A stretch of 64,000 bases of DNA, taken from NCBI GenBank assembly GCA_030512295.1, contig JAULSR010000001.1, positions 8,269,001-8,333,000 on the forward strand, read 5' to 3'. The position numbers and the translations under genes were made by a program. This stretch comes from Bombardia bombarda (taxonomy: Eukaryota; Ascomycota; Sordariomycetes; Sordariales; Lasiosphaeriaceae). The notes under the pieces were generated by a model. That model did not search any database. It saw only the letters and a program-made list of their open reading frames with translations, and was not told the origin of the DNA. Shown here piece after piece: positions 24,196 to 35,890 of the stretch; positions within the stretch are counted from its first letter, which is position 1, and the number at the start of each line of letters is the position of its first letter.

Positions 24196-25035
24196 TAATG
24201 GCGCTGTTGAGGCTGTATTACTACCTTTGGTTTTACTCGCCCGTGTTCTTTTCCCCACCTGCATAAGCGGTCTTTGAACCTTAATGGATGCAATGATTGA
24301 CTGATTGATTGACTTTGGGGTTCTGTTTGAATGGAAAAGAACCTATTTTAGGAGGTGTGTTTTTGTTAGGGTGGATTGCTTTGGTCTGCTTTGGCTTTTT
24401 GTTAACAGGGTGAAATGGGAAGCTTAATTATCATATGCGGGTGTTTTTGACTGGGTACTATTCATGGCTCCCGGTTGTGTATTGGTAGCTGTAATCGATT
24501 ATGTTTTGTGGTTAAATCCATGCAAGAGACATTCACTGTGCGCTCTCTATGGAAGTACCGTGCCTTCATGCAGATAACTTTGAAGGTAACCGAGCCAAGA
24601 GAGGCTCAGTCTTGATCCCCAACAACAAAGTCATCTAAACTAGTATCAAACCACTCAACAATACTTCTTTGTGTGAACGGCATTCGATTTTGTTCCTATA
24701 AAGATGCTACAGAAAGCCCAGGAACTATTAACTAAGTGACACATATTTCTGAACGACGATGTGAACAGACGTCAGGCAGGGATATGTTTCGAGTGACAGA
24801 GGAGAGAGTCCGAACTCCATGCCGCCATATGTATACCCTTCCTTATCAGCTCCAACCACCCCAGGATATCTTCCCGGAGACCATCAAGCACGCCAAAACT
24901 CCCAAAACCACAGCTCAAGCAAATGGTTAAAAAAAGGAAAGCAAATTAGTCCGAGACTTAAACCCAGTATATCCCCCCTTAAGATTATCTCCCATGTGCT
25001 CATCTTTTTCCTCCCTTTCTCATTTCCTCCCTTTC
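24196..25035. other. Intergenic between two convergent genes
   Basis: 840 bp between the stops of the GH125 gene (+) and the acidic orphan (-). It should carry both 3' UTRs. No gene or notable repeat seen. Confidence 0.6.
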
Positions 25036-26411
25036 TCAAAGATCCGGATCATCCTCAACGGCAGTCTGCTTCGGCACAACCTCCTTAATATTCCGCATCT
25101 TGTACAGCGCATCGCGCGCCATATGAATAGGCAGCGCTATCGTCAGCGTGTTCCACAGCCACTGGCCCCTATCGTTGAGCCGGACCTGCTCCAGGATGAC
25201 AACCGGCTTCTTGGGGCGGCCCGCGTCGTGGCTGACGAGCATGACAAAGTGCTGAACAACGGCGTACCCAAAGAGTGTCGGCGGCTCGGCGATGTAGCTC
25301 TGCGTCTTCTCGTTCCAGAGCACTTCGCGCCACCGCTCGCCCATGTGCGACAGCCGCTTCCTGATGTCCCTGGCGAGGGCGACGCGGAATTTCGCTTGAC
25401 GTCGCGCATCGCCTGCCGGGCCTTCGTCGTCTCCGGTGTCTTCGGTGTCGGTTGCTGTTCTTTTTTGCTTCTTCCTGATGTGAAAATCGGTTGGATATTC
25501 TTGAATTAGGATAATTGGGGGGATTCCCTTCTTCTTCCAGAGCCCGGCGTCGCGCAGCGCCCACTTGCGGTAGTCGTCGATCTTGTTGACCACGAGCCGT
25601 CCGATCATGTCCTGGTAGCCGGTTATGTTATAATCCGAGGCTATGCGGGAGATTTCGAAGAGGTCTTCGAGGGCTTGTGCGGCTGTAGCCTGGCTGTCAG
25701 TATTTAATCTGAAACATGCATGCCCAACATAAGGTTGGTGATGCTACACAAACTCGGATAAGCATAAATCAACAACAACTTACCAGCATGCTCATTGCCA
25801 TATGCATGAATCGCCACTCGCTTCCTGCTGTTTTCAGGGGCGAATATGCTCGCTAGGTCGGGATGAGTGACAGCCCACATCTTGAAGCTGAACCGCCACC
25901 AGGACGGCAACATGGGGTGGATGCCTCGCATGTAAATCAACCTATGCAGCTTTCTTTGGTACTTGTTCCATTTTTTGCTTCCCTTGATGGTGGCGACGAA
26001 GGGCTTATAGTCGCCCAAGACCGCGGGGACGTTACCGTAGTCGGTCCAGTCGCTGTTGGTGCTATATGTATCTGAGGCCTGGCTGGCATTGTCATCGACG
26101 TCGTTTAAATTATCGTCATCGTCATCTTCAGACCAGTCGTCTTCTGTCTGCACATATTCCTGGTCTGGGTCGGGTCCGCTGCTATCGCCCTGACGAGGTT
26201 TGCGGATGGAGCCGCCGCGGAGATTGAGGTTGTCGTCGTTTATGATCATATCTTCATCCATCTCATCCTTGACGTCTGCGATGGAAGAAGAGTCTGAAGG
26301 GCTTGACTCGAAGTCCTCGTCGTACGCCATGCTAACCTCTATCGAGGGCAAGATGTCACTTTCAGGGGAGAACCGCATGTTTGTGAACTGGCTCGACTGC
26401 GCGAGGTTCAT
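25036..26411 (-). CDS. Conserved-looking hypothetical protein with acidic N-terminal half
   Basis: Two exons on the minus strand (26411-25784 and 25682-25036) joined by a 101-bp intron give 424 aa. The acceptor is CTACAG before CCGCAC; the two AGs just upstream would break the frame. Residues about 25-120 are very acidic and Ser-rich (DDWSEDDDDD). The C-terminal half is ordered and basic/aromatic: GDYKPFVATIKGSKKWNKYQ, PSWWRFSFKMWAVTHPDLAS, DMIGRLVVNKIDDYRKWALR, FGYAVVQHFVMLVSHDA and LNDRGQWLWNTLTIALPIHM. I do not recognise the domain. No signal peptide or clear membrane segment. Start chosen as ATG (MNLAQSSQ); a second Met 11 residues on is also possible. An acidic N-terminus plus WWRF/WLWNT motifs could suit a nuclear or protein-binding role, but none is claimed. 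Confidence 0.75.
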
Positions 26412-27598
26412 AGCTGGTAGGTAGGTTTGAAGTCTCAAGGCAGAATAGACAGTGAGCGGGTAGAAATAGAACGATGCACGGAAATTTTAGTAGGGTATAT
26501 TTCTGGTGTAAGAGCAGCGAAAAGACACCTGATTCCGTCTTGACTGAGGTTGGACGGATGTAGGATAAATTGCCATTACTATGGCATTCTAGCTCTTTGT
26601 GAGGAATACGGCCTTGAATAGGATGTATAACCGATTATAGGGGGTGTGGGGATGTCAGACGATTGTGTGAGCTTCTCTTTGAGATAGTCCTTTGTTTTCA
26701 TCAAATTCGTTGATGAAAGGGAAGGAAGCTGCCAGACAGGGCGTGACTGTTTCCGGCTTCGTTGCTGGCGACGGCGACATCAGAGGCTTGGCTGCCTGTC
26801 CAGGTTCTGTACCTGATTAGGTGCCGCATGGACAACTCAACTTGCCCGACTAATCCAAGGCATGGGGCTTCTGGCAAATGGTCGTTGGCCAGCATGACCG
26901 ATTCGAAGTTATTCAATGGGAAGGAGCCATGCTGTGGTATTCTGCCCCGGGCAGGTGCGATGAGCGGCGCATCCCGCAGGCTCACCTGTCCGTTCTTGGT
27001 GTGTGTGGTTGAAGGAAGGAGCCCCGCCATTTTGGTTCTTCGGCTCCTGGCTACAATGACCTGGAGGCGTCCCTGCAGCGACCAGGGAGGGACAGCTGGA
27101 GGTACCTTTATGCTATGTCCCGGCAGTAACAAGGTACCTCGATGAGTACCAAGTGAAAGCACATTGCAGCACTGCAAATCAAAAGACGTGCCGAAGCATG
27201 GCGCGTCCTGCGGTCCTATCTAGAAACCAAATATGATCCGATGTTTTGGCAAACGCGTTCAGGGCCAGCTCAAAGTACCTCGCGCAATCGCAAGTTTCCG
27301 GCGTCAAGAGCGGGTAAATTCGAGATGCGCCTTCCATGTTGCACTGCATGCGTCACCATGTGGGCGGAAGCGTCTGCTTAGGTAAGGGTGGGTTGCCACT
27401 AGCGTCGTAAAAATGAATCGTCTGGCGGGCCGTGCATGGGGTTAAGTACCCCTGCCATTCCAGTGTGGTATTGGGCACTTTTTTGGCTGGGAAAGCGCAG
27501 CCATGCTTTTCTCGTCTTTTTCGCGACGCGCCTCGCCTGAAGATTAGCTGAACAGAACACACAGTCATATCCGAGCAGCACTTTTCAGCAACTCAACC
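26412..27598. promoter_or_regulatory. Divergent promoter region, orphan gene and SAP gene
   Basis: 1.19 kb between divergent starts. Both core promoters must lie here. Frames at 26701-27177 (-) and 26762-27145 (+) overlap each other and match no known protein. A GTACCTTGTTA/GGTACCTT-type element is repeated around 27100-27140. Confidence 0.5.
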
Positions 27599-29844
27599 AT
27601 GGCTACAGACTGGAGTCGGCTCACGGTCATCGACTTGCGCCAAGAGCTGAAACGCCGTGGACTGCCTCAAGCGGGAAAGAAGGCAGATTTGGTCGAACGC
27701 CTGGCGACCGCTGAGGAGAGTGAGGAGAATGAGGAGAATGATAATGAAGAGGTCGAACCTGAGGAGGCTGCAGAGGATAGAGAGGCTACAGAGGCCACAG
27801 ATGTCACCGCCAAGCCACCTAAGCGTGTTGAGTCCTCCGAGACTGTTGACGACAAACCAGAGGTGAACACCACAAAGGTCGCCGACGACAAACACGATAC
27901 ACCGCCCAAGGAAATTAAGAGCGAGCCTCAACCGACACACACTCCTGCGGTTGTTTCCCAGTCTCCAGAGCCTTTGACCATCGAAATGACCAACATCAGC
28001 ACCAATAAAACCTCACCTCTGCCTGAGGTGCCGCTGGCCAACATCAAGAACGAAGTTGTCGACGACAGCCAGCGTAACGTCGACCAAGAGGCACCGAAAC
28101 CTGCCGCCGAATCTCCAAAAATAACAAAAGACTCCCCTCAAAGTACCACAGTTTCGGCAGATGTCGAGATGAAAGATGCTGAACCTACTACTGACCCCGT
28201 TGCGGCTGCTCCGGAAGCCTCAACGGACATCCGCGGCAGAAAGCGGAGATCAAGGAGCCCTCCTCCCTCGGATGATGAGTCTTCCAGGAAGCGAACACGG
28301 CAGAGCGACCAGCACGACGGCCAAACGAGTTCGGCAAACTTTAACCGCACAACTTCAAACGGACTAGGATTGCATTCTAACGAGGAGGTCATGGCCCTTG
28401 ACGACGGTCTCGAAGGAGGAAACGATAGATCATTTGCAATACTCACACCTGGCGTCCCCGAGACCGAGACCCGGCCCCAACCTGACACTCAGATGGTCCC
28501 TGAATCACCAAACAATCACCAGCCCGGACCCGAGCCAAGGCGTGACGCCGAGTATTCCCCCGCCGAGAAGAGGCGCGAGCAAGGTCCCTACGCCGAGGAC
28601 ACCAGCAGCAACAGACCAGCACATTACGAGTCACCATCCTACGAGCGACGCCGCGACAACTTTGATGACCACCGACGGGACGAGGACGGCGACAGCAGAG
28701 ACGTCGCCCCCGCCGAGCACCTCGCCACATCCGCCCTCTACATCAAAAACTTCATGCGCCCCCTGAGGGAGCCGGTCCTGCTAGACTACCTAGTGGAGCT
28801 CGCCGCACCCCCCGGAAGCGCGCCCGACGCCGACGCCGTCGTCAACTTCTACCTAGACCAGATCCGCACCCACGCATTTGTCAAGTTCACCAGCGTCACG
28901 GCCGCCTCGCGCGTCCGGATAGCACTGCACGGCAAGGTCTGGCCCAACGAGCGCAATAGGAAAGAGCTGTGGGTGGACTTCATCCCACCTGAGATGGTGA
29001 CCGAGTGGGCGGCCCAGGAGAAGGCCGAAAGCAGCGGGCGTGGCGGACGCCTCAGCCGGTGGGAGGTGCGGTACGGGCCCGACGACCGCGGCGACATCGT
29101 CGCCAGGCTGGTGAATGCTGAGACGGAGCCGCCGCAGAAGCAGCAACCATCAGGTAGATCATCACAGCTTCCAGCAGCAGCAGGAACTATCAGCGCATCG
29201 GCGGCTGTTGCGACAATCCCATCTGGGCCTGCCCAGCACCACTACCCAGGCATAGAGGCCGCCCCGCTCGGCCCCCGCGGCCGAGGCGCTATGCGCGCCA
29301 ACGCAAGCGGAGGCAGCTGGACGCGCACCAACCCGCCCCTGCCGTACAAGCCCGTCTCGGACGAGCTGGCGCAGCGCCGCATCGACAACATGCGGTCGTA
29401 CTACACCAAGGACCGCTACCGCGACTTGGGCCGCGAGGACGAGATCAACCGCTACACGTTCGAGCACGAGGAATCCTTTGTCGATCGCGGAAAGGAGGTG
29501 TTTATCGGCATCAGGCCTCCGCACCGCCAGCGTGAGCGGAGAGGTGGAGGTGGTGGACGCCGTGCTGGCGGTGGTGGTGGCTATGGTGGAGGCGGTCCTC
29601 CCCCGCGCGGTCCCCCGCCCCCGTCGTTCCGTCCCCCCGGGGCGGCGATAGGTATATTGGCGGCGGCGGACGGGATGAGTCTGTCCGTGATGATATTCCT
29701 CGCTCTCGTATCGATGGTGCTCCTCTGCCGACGTTTAATGGATTTAGGTCAGACAGACGCGGCGGCGGCGGTGGTGGTGGGTTTGGTGGTGGTGGTGGTG
29801 GCAGACGAGGAGGAGACAGCTTCCACGGCAGCAGTCGGTATTAG
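27599..29844 (+). CDS. SAP domain RNA-binding protein, Acinus-like, with an apparent 1-base frameshift near the C-terminus
   Basis: A single exon starts at ATG 27599 (MATDWSRLTVIDL). Residues about 4-40 are a SAP DNA/RNA-binding motif (DLRQELKRRGLPQAGKKADL). A long acidic, Thr/Pro-rich and Ser/Arg-containing linker follows (KRRSRSPPPSDDESSRKRTR). Residues about 380-470 resemble the Acinus RRM (SALYIKNFMRPLREPVLLDY, TRTHAFVKFTSV-like stretch, ALHGKVWP, LWVDFIPPE). A conserved segment DELAQRRIDNMRSYYTKDRY precedes the Gly/Arg-rich end. Acinus is the scaffold of the ASAP/PSAP complexes on spliced mRNA. Around 29633-29643 (C6G4) the Gly-rich tail slips to another frame: reading there gives GGGRDESVRDDIPRSR, FNGFRSDRRGGGGGG and HGSSRY, stop 29842-29844. 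If the slip is ignored the frame runs to 29875 with an unrelated hydrophobic tail. One added base gives about 748 aa. Confidence 0.85.
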
Positions 29845-31015
29845 GAAAACACCGTGCGCAGCACAACTGGCCTGACAGTGTGGTTCAACGAAAAGAAGAA
29901 GCCCAGCTGAAGAGGGTTTCCATTTTTCTTTTCCACACGCAGTAGCGCAAAAGCAGCTATATATTCATTCAGCACGATTCCTTACCTACTAGGTAAGGAC
30001 ATGGGCAGAATGTAGAAAGGAACAGACTGTTTCGAGAGCAACTCCAAAATCAATGAGAATGCTGGCGTCATGAAACTTTCTTCCTTCTGGCTCACGGTAT
30101 TGCTGGCACCACCGCTTAACCTAACTTGGCCACCACATGCAGGTTCAGCCCTCGGTTATGCACGCATCAAATACCTACCTTACCTAGTATACCAGGAGAG
30201 AAATTCGGGAGGACGGGAAAGGGTAAAAACAAAACGAGACAAGTCCAATTCTGGGTTTACATGTGGCGGTCGGCGGCTTAGCTGCTGTGTTGTAGTATTA
30301 GTAACTATTGTTATGCCTTTATGTTTTTTTCCTCTACTCCTTTTTCCTTATTTCTTTTTATGCTTGTTTGCTACCTAAATATCGAGTCCGATTTAGGTCA
30401 GAGGAATAGGGAGACGCAAATAATGGGGGGGAAAAAGGTGAGAGGGTATCAGTCAGCCTGCGAGCCAGCAGCTGTGCACGACAACGACAAAACAATATGG
30501 AAATGTGACAGGCAGGCAGGCAAGCCAAGCAACAACATCTTCAAACAGGTAGATACCGCAGTACGTAACATAGCATATTAGCAAGTATCAAGTTTTACAG
30601 TTTTTATTATGTTTAAGGCAATCCCATGATGCTGGAGGTCATCAGACCATCCAAAGGCGAGATGTGAATCATATTCAATCCGGTTTTTATTTTTCAAACA
30701 GAAGACATGTAAACATACCACATGCACGACCTTATCTCGCCACTCGCCGCCGCTCAATCAACCACAACTCAAACCCGCTTTTAATCCAAAACATGCAACA
30801 TTTTGCAAAACAAAAATATCATGAAAATCCCAACAGTCGTTGAATAAATACCAAACGAATGGATGAAAGTGTGCGTTTTTTTCCTGTTTTTTATTGCCAC
30901 CCGGGTAAACCAAAATGCTGTAAAAAATGCTTGAATAAAAACAACCGCAGAACCCCTAACCCCAGCAAAACACCCAGACGGCAACCAGAACAGACAACTA
31001 TAGACCAAGCACCAT
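29845..31015. other. Intergenic between convergent SAP gene and arg-2
   Basis: 1.17 kb holding two 3' ends. AT-rich toward 30600-31000. No gene supported. Confidence 0.6.
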
Positions 31016-32518
31016 CTAAGCAGCGTTCGCTAGAGGTGAAGGTTCAACGCCAACTCTCTCCTTGCTGAGGATATCAATCATCAGCTGGGAGGGCCTGTTG
31101 TCGCGATAGACCTTGGCGCTGTCCTTGAACATCTTGACGCTGTCAAGATACTTGTCGAACAGGAATGAGCTGTCCATGGGCCCGCCCTTGGCCTCGGGAT
31201 GGAACTGGGTGGAGAAGATGGGCCTCGTCTTGTGAAGCATACCTGAGAAGAAAATTAGTTTGGACCTTTATAACAAGCTGGGTTAGATGACCTACCCTCA
31301 TTGCTGCCGTCGTTCAAGTTGACAAAGTACTCCTTGAAGTCGCTGGGCAGAGTGCCAGCATCAACAGCATAACCGTGGTTCTGACTGGTAATGTGGCATT
31401 GGCCAGTGGTCAAGTCGAGCGCAGGGATGTTGTGAGCGCGGTTTCCATACTTGAGCTTGATGGTTTCAGCACCAACAGCAAGTGCCAAAAGCTGGTGACC
31501 AAGGCAGATACCCATGATGGGCACCGACGAGGTCTCCATGAGGCGGCCCAGGTTGTAGACCGTCTCCTGGCAATGGGTGGGATCACCGGGACCGTTGGAG
31601 ATGAAGACACCATCGAAGTTGTCGGCCACCTTGTGGATGGGGTAGTCGTAGGGGAAGACGGTGATGGCGGCACCGCGGCTGACCAGACTCCGCAGAATGT
31701 TCTCCTTCACACCGCAGTCGAGAAGGGCGATGTGGAAAGACGCATTGGGGGCCGAAACTACAAAAGGAGCCTTGGTGCTCACGCGCTTGACCAGGTTGAT
31801 GGCGCCAGGATCGACGAAGCCCTCATCCTCATCGGCATCGTACTCGTCACCAATTGAGATCCTAGCTAGAGAGGAACCCTGCTCGCGGAGGTACGTGACA
31901 ATAGCACGGGTGTCGACGCCGGAGATGATGGGGACGCCCTCACGGGCACACCAGGTGCTCAAGCTCTCGACAGCGGTCCAATGGCTGTATTTCTCAGCCA
32001 CGTCGGCCACGACCACACCGGCACACTGGATATGCGGCGACTCGAAGTACTTGAGGAGGCTGAACTCGTCGCGCTCGCTGGAGGGGACGCCGTAGTTGCC
32101 AATCAAAGGCTGGGTGAAGACCAGGATCTGACCGCGGTACGAGGGGTCGGTCATGGACTCGGGATATCCCACCAGTGAGGTGGTGAAGACAGCCTCTCCC
32201 GAGATGTTTGAGTTGGCACCGTAGGCAGTACCGTGGAAGACGGGACCGTCCTGTGAACACAAGAAAGTCAGCCTTTGCGAAGCTGTGGCAAGGAAGTGAG
32301 AGAGTCTAAGGGTCACGCACTCTGATGGTAAGGGTGGCATCGACATTGGCGGCGGCGGGAGTGGCGCGGGCCATGCGGTCGGGCATGGACCTGCCGTTGC
32401 TGCCGCCGGCAGCGAGCCTGCTCACGTAGCGAGGAGCCTGACCCGAGAGCCGGGCGGAGAGGTCCGGGGCAAAGAGGCCCGCGGACTTGGGAAGACGAGC
32501 GCTCAAACGGGAGAACAT
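31016..32518 (-). CDS. arg-2: Arginine-specific carbamoyl-phosphate synthase, small (glutaminase) subunit
   Basis: Three exons on the minus strand (32518-32321, 32250-31296, 31242-31016) encode 459 aa, close to the Neurospora ARG-2 size. It hydrolyses glutamine and passes ammonia to the large CPS-A subunit in mitochondria, for arginine synthesis. Residues 1-45 are Arg/Ser/Ala-rich (MFSRLSARLPKSAGLFAPDL), a mitochondrial presequence. The CPSase small-chain N-domain follows (FHGTAYGANSNISGEAVFTT, GNYGVPSSERDEF). The class I amidotransferase domain has ISNGPGDP, the nucleophile Cys315 in MGICLGHQLLALA, and the His399/Glu401 pair in STQFHPEAKGG. Introns are 70 and 53 bp. It is regulated by the uORF in its leader (separate entry). 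Confidence 0.96.
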
Positions 32519-32581
32519 CTTGGGCTCAGGGGTGAGGGAGTAGGGTAATCGGTTAACGTGCTCTGGGGCAATGGCAGGCTC

Positions 32582-33054
32582 TTATGCAGATAGGGCTCTC
32601 CACAGATGGTCTAATAAATTTCACATAGTCAGTTTCGAAGCGGTGAGTCAAGCTAAAACATGGGAGGCGAGCAGGGCGAGTAGAGCGGACCTGAGAGATA
32701 ATCCTAAAGCACAAACACGTTAGCCCCGGTTTCGTTTCCATTGTCAATCATTCGGCGGCAGCAAGGAAGACCAGAAGAGTCTCCAGATATGAACAGTGAA
32801 GTGCAATTGGCATCATTCTCGGTTGCATCTCCAAGATTTGCTTGAATGGCGGGAGCAATTCAAGCAGGTACGACACAACCCAAAAGGCACGGATGGTGGC
32901 CGAAATGGCGGGGTTCGTCCCAACAAATCCCACGACTGCCCATTCAATGCAGACCACACACCACACACAGACGGTGTCAAAGCAGCAGCATGCGTCATGC
33001 CGCCAGTCAAGTCATACGTACCTGGGAAGTGAAGACGGACGGGCGACCGGTCAT
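32582..33054 (-). CDS. Arginine attenuator peptide uORF in the arg-2 leader (spliced, 24 codons)
   Basis: The leader of arg-2 carries the fungal arginine attenuator peptide, which stalls ribosomes at its stop codon when arginine is high and so reduces arg-2/CPA1 translation. It is split over three pieces on the minus strand: 33054-33022 (MTGRPSVFTSQ, then GTACGT), 32703-32691 (DYLS and the first base of the next codon) and 32610-32582 (the rest: DHLWRALSA, stop TAA). Introns are 318 bp (branch CTAAC) and 80 bp (branch CTGAC). The 75 nt are exactly in frame. Key residues D12 and W19 are kept. Relative to the Neurospora peptide I recall differences at position 2 (Thr) and near the end (Ser23). 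The uORF stop lies 63 nt before the main ATG, a normal reinitiation or leaky-scanning distance. Confidence 0.9.
32644..32650. promoter_or_regulatory. TGACTCA element (GCN4/CPC1-type) in arg-2 leader intron
   Basis: The palindromic core TGA(C/G)TCA at this place is the binding site of Gcn4/CPC1, the general amino-acid control activator, which activates arginine-pathway genes in fungi. Here it sits within the second leader intron rather than upstream of the transcript. Binding is inferred. Confidence 0.35.
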
Positions 33055-34424
33055 AAGGGCAGTCGGGCGAGGTCAACAGATAAAAAAGGAAGAAAGTCAA
33101 ACGCGGTCTGCTGCGGTTCGAAGAAAAATAAGTGTTCAGCTTGTTATGTGGTGCAAGTTGGAAGGGCAATGTTTGAGTGATGAATCGAGAAGGCGGAAAC
33201 CTGGAATTGCGAAAAGCAGGAGAAAAATGGACTTTGGTCATTGGGCCCCAGAAGAATTTTACGCAATACCCCATATGCTGCGCTTCTGATTGGCCACAGG
33301 GTCCTGGTGCAGCAGGCCAAGCGCCGATTTACGGGGAGGGGCAGGTCTGCCGGTCTGTCGTTTTTTTTTCAACGGGCCTTGCCTGGAAGCCCCACCTGCT
33401 TGACAGGCTAAGGTACATTGCCAAGCACTATATTTTGCTGTACATCATTGTACCTTGCTCGAGACACTTTGAAGCAACCAGCGGACTCGCCCGTTTGTCC
33501 CGAGACAAGCCCTCAAGTTGTTTAAATGGAAGACTGCTTCATGATGCGCAGGGATGTGCTGGATTGATGACATTACGCAGAATTTCAAGTGGTGGATGGC
33601 TCGGGAGATTATTGATTGTCTAAGCCATCATTATTGTTGAAAGTTGTTATCTTGGTGGACACGGGACAATGATAATGTATGACAGGAAGCTGGAACAAGG
33701 GGGGCAAACACGTCCCCTATAAACCCAAAAAAAAACTTCCGCCAGCATCACGACCTCGCACATACCATGACCATACAATATCTACTCTGCCCGAGATACA
33801 ATATAGCCCTAGTTTGTTTGTTAGCGTATTACTTAGAGCAGGGTTTTTTCCCATACAAATCTCATTCCATTAGTCAAGGAAACATAGAGGAAACGCGGGG
33901 GTTTTGGACCTAAAATCATCGTTTGCAAGGGCAGTGATGAACTAACAAGGGGTCATTTCTATGTGAGAGTGCTCGATTTGTCTTAAAAATGGGGCATAAG
34001 TACCAAACTAACAAACAAACCAGGGTTGAGTTGTAAGGAACTGAGAGCCAGACCACAAGCAGCTGGGTCGGCGACGACCAGCGAATCCCCGGTCTTGCAT
34101 CTTTCTTTTTCCTTCTTTTTGTTACGATACTTTGTACACATGTCCATTTAATCTTTAATCAGATGGCGGCAGTTCAACCACCATGACGGTAATCTTTATT
34201 TACGGCCCGCGCATGCACAAAGGGGGGTGCACCCTGTGGAGTGGGGTTGGTAAGTGATGGAGGTGCCGGGCTTGAGAGACGCGATGCACATAAAGCACGT
34301 GTCTTCACAAGCATGATGATGGTTGATGGTCGCGATATGATGGCGTGTGCCGTTGGCCGTTGTGGCTCTTTACCGCTGGAGATATTGTAAATCAACAAAT
34401 AAGTATCACGTACATATATATCTT
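33055..34424. other. arg-2 promoter and ETF beta 3' flank
   Basis: 1.37 kb between the uORF start and the ETF beta stop, both on the minus strand. The part beside 33055 should be the arg-2 promoter. No gene supported; the run of frames at 33177-33623 has no known domain. Confidence 0.55.
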
Positions 34425-35354
34425 CTAAATAGCACCCAGCTCCTTCAGCTTTGCAACCATGCCATCTACATCGTCCACCTTGCCTCCGCCTTGTCTCGCG
34501 GGTGGTTCTAGAGCGACAAGTCAGCCGGTTTGTTCTAGCAGAGGACACATTGGGAAATGGAAAAGCGAAAAAAAAAAGCCTACCTGTAACCCCAAGAACC
34601 TTGAGCCTCCTCTCGGCCGTGATGCCAAAGTCGGCCAGCGTCTTCTTCTCCATCGGCTTCTTCTTGGCCTTCATAATATTCGGCAAGCTCGCATATCGCG
34701 GCTCGTTCAGACGCAGATCCGTCGTGATGATCAACGGCAGCTTGGCGCGCAGCGTCTCGGCGCCGCCGTCCACCTCGCGCGTGACGGTAACACTATCGCC
34801 CTCGCCGAACTCGACCTTGCTGGCCTGTGTCGCCTGCGGCCAGCCGAGCAGGCCGGCCAGCATCTGGCCCGTCTGGTTGGCATCGTCGTCGATGCTCTGT
34901 TTGCCGAGAATAACGAGGTTGCTCTTGTGCTGCTCGGCGGCGGCCTTGAGCAGCTTGGCGACGCTCAGGGGCTCGAGGTCGTCGCCCTCCTTGACCTCGA
35001 CGTGGATGGCGCGGTCGGCGCCCATGGCCATGGCGGTGCGCAGCACGTCCTGCGCCTTGGTCGGTCCGGCGCTGATGACGCAAATGTCCTCGACGCCGCC
35101 GGGGGCCGACTTCTTCTCGCGGATTCGCACGCTCTCCTCGATCGACAGCTCGTCAAACGGGTTCATGCTGTGCTTGACGCCGGCCGTCTCGACGCCCGTC
35201 TGGGTCTTGTTGACGCGGGGCTTGACCTGTTATTGTTGCGTATTTGAATCAGCGACATTCTTCCACGGCGAGAATAAGAATAGAAAAACAATTGACTACT
35301 TACCGCATAGTCAATCACCCGCTTAATGGGCACCAATATCCGTAGGGCTGACAT
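34425..35354 (-). CDS. Electron transfer flavoprotein beta subunit
   Basis: Three exons on the minus strand (35354-35304, 35226-34584, 34507-34425) encode 258 aa, the usual ETF beta length. With ETF alpha it carries electrons from mitochondrial acyl-CoA and amino-acid dehydrogenases to ETF-ubiquinone oxidoreductase. The start reads MSALRILVPIKRVIDYA. The family motifs follow: VKHSMNPFDELSIEE, then DVLRTAMAMGADRAIHVEV, KSNLVILGKQSIDDDANQTG and MLAGLLGWPQATQASKVEF. The dehydrogenase-docking loop region LRLNEPRYASLPNIMKAKKK follows, and the end is VDDVDGMVAKLKELGAI. Introns are 77 and 76 bp. No obvious cleavable presequence is seen, as is usual for this subunit. Confidence 0.95.
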
Positions 35355-35890
35355 GACGCGGTCGTGAGTTTCAATGGCAAGTCGTCGTGGAGGAGAAAAG
35401 GGACCTGGAAGCTAAGCTTGTGACTTGTGCCTGCCTGTGAGACCAGACGGGACCGACTCCATCCATGACGAACATCGGCGGGCGGGACTCTACTGGATTG
35501 AACTGGCAAGAACCGACGCCAACCTCGGTCAACCGACCCGCTACGGCTTGGCAGGTGGGCATGGATGGCATGAGCTAGTGTGATTCTCAACCCTAACCCT
35601 TTCGACCAGTCTTAAGCCCCCTTGAGACCCCTTATCCCCTACGGCATACTATTGCATTCAATCCTTCGTATTGCATCTAAATAAATAATCAACCACTAAA
35701 ACAAGACAAGACCTCTATGTTTGCGCAGTATAGAAGTCTCCATCCCCCAGTAGAACTGTTTCCCTGCCCGTCTACAGAAGCGCTGCTACACTGGACGTGA
35801 ACCACCTGACCCCTTTTCCTCGTTACAAACCCCCAACACAATATCTGGCTACTGACAGATACCAATTCTCCCCTCCATCTTTTCCATCCC
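35355..35890. promoter_or_regulatory. ETF beta promoter and ArfGAP 3' flank
   Basis: 536 bp on the minus-strand side. CCCTAACCCT at 35591-35600 is a telomere-repeat-like box about 240 bp before the ETF beta ATG; such boxes occur upstream of translation and other housekeeping genes in fungi. No gene seen. Confidence 0.45.

Noticed and set aside
29845..29875. Extension of the Acinus-like protein to the stop at 29875
   Set aside because: Needs the unshifted frame with a hydrophobic, non-RGG tail; the shifted frame ends at 29844 with a coherent sequence.
35591..35600. Interstitial telomere repeat
   Set aside because: Only CCCTAACCCT (under two units), so more likely a promoter box than a relic telomere.
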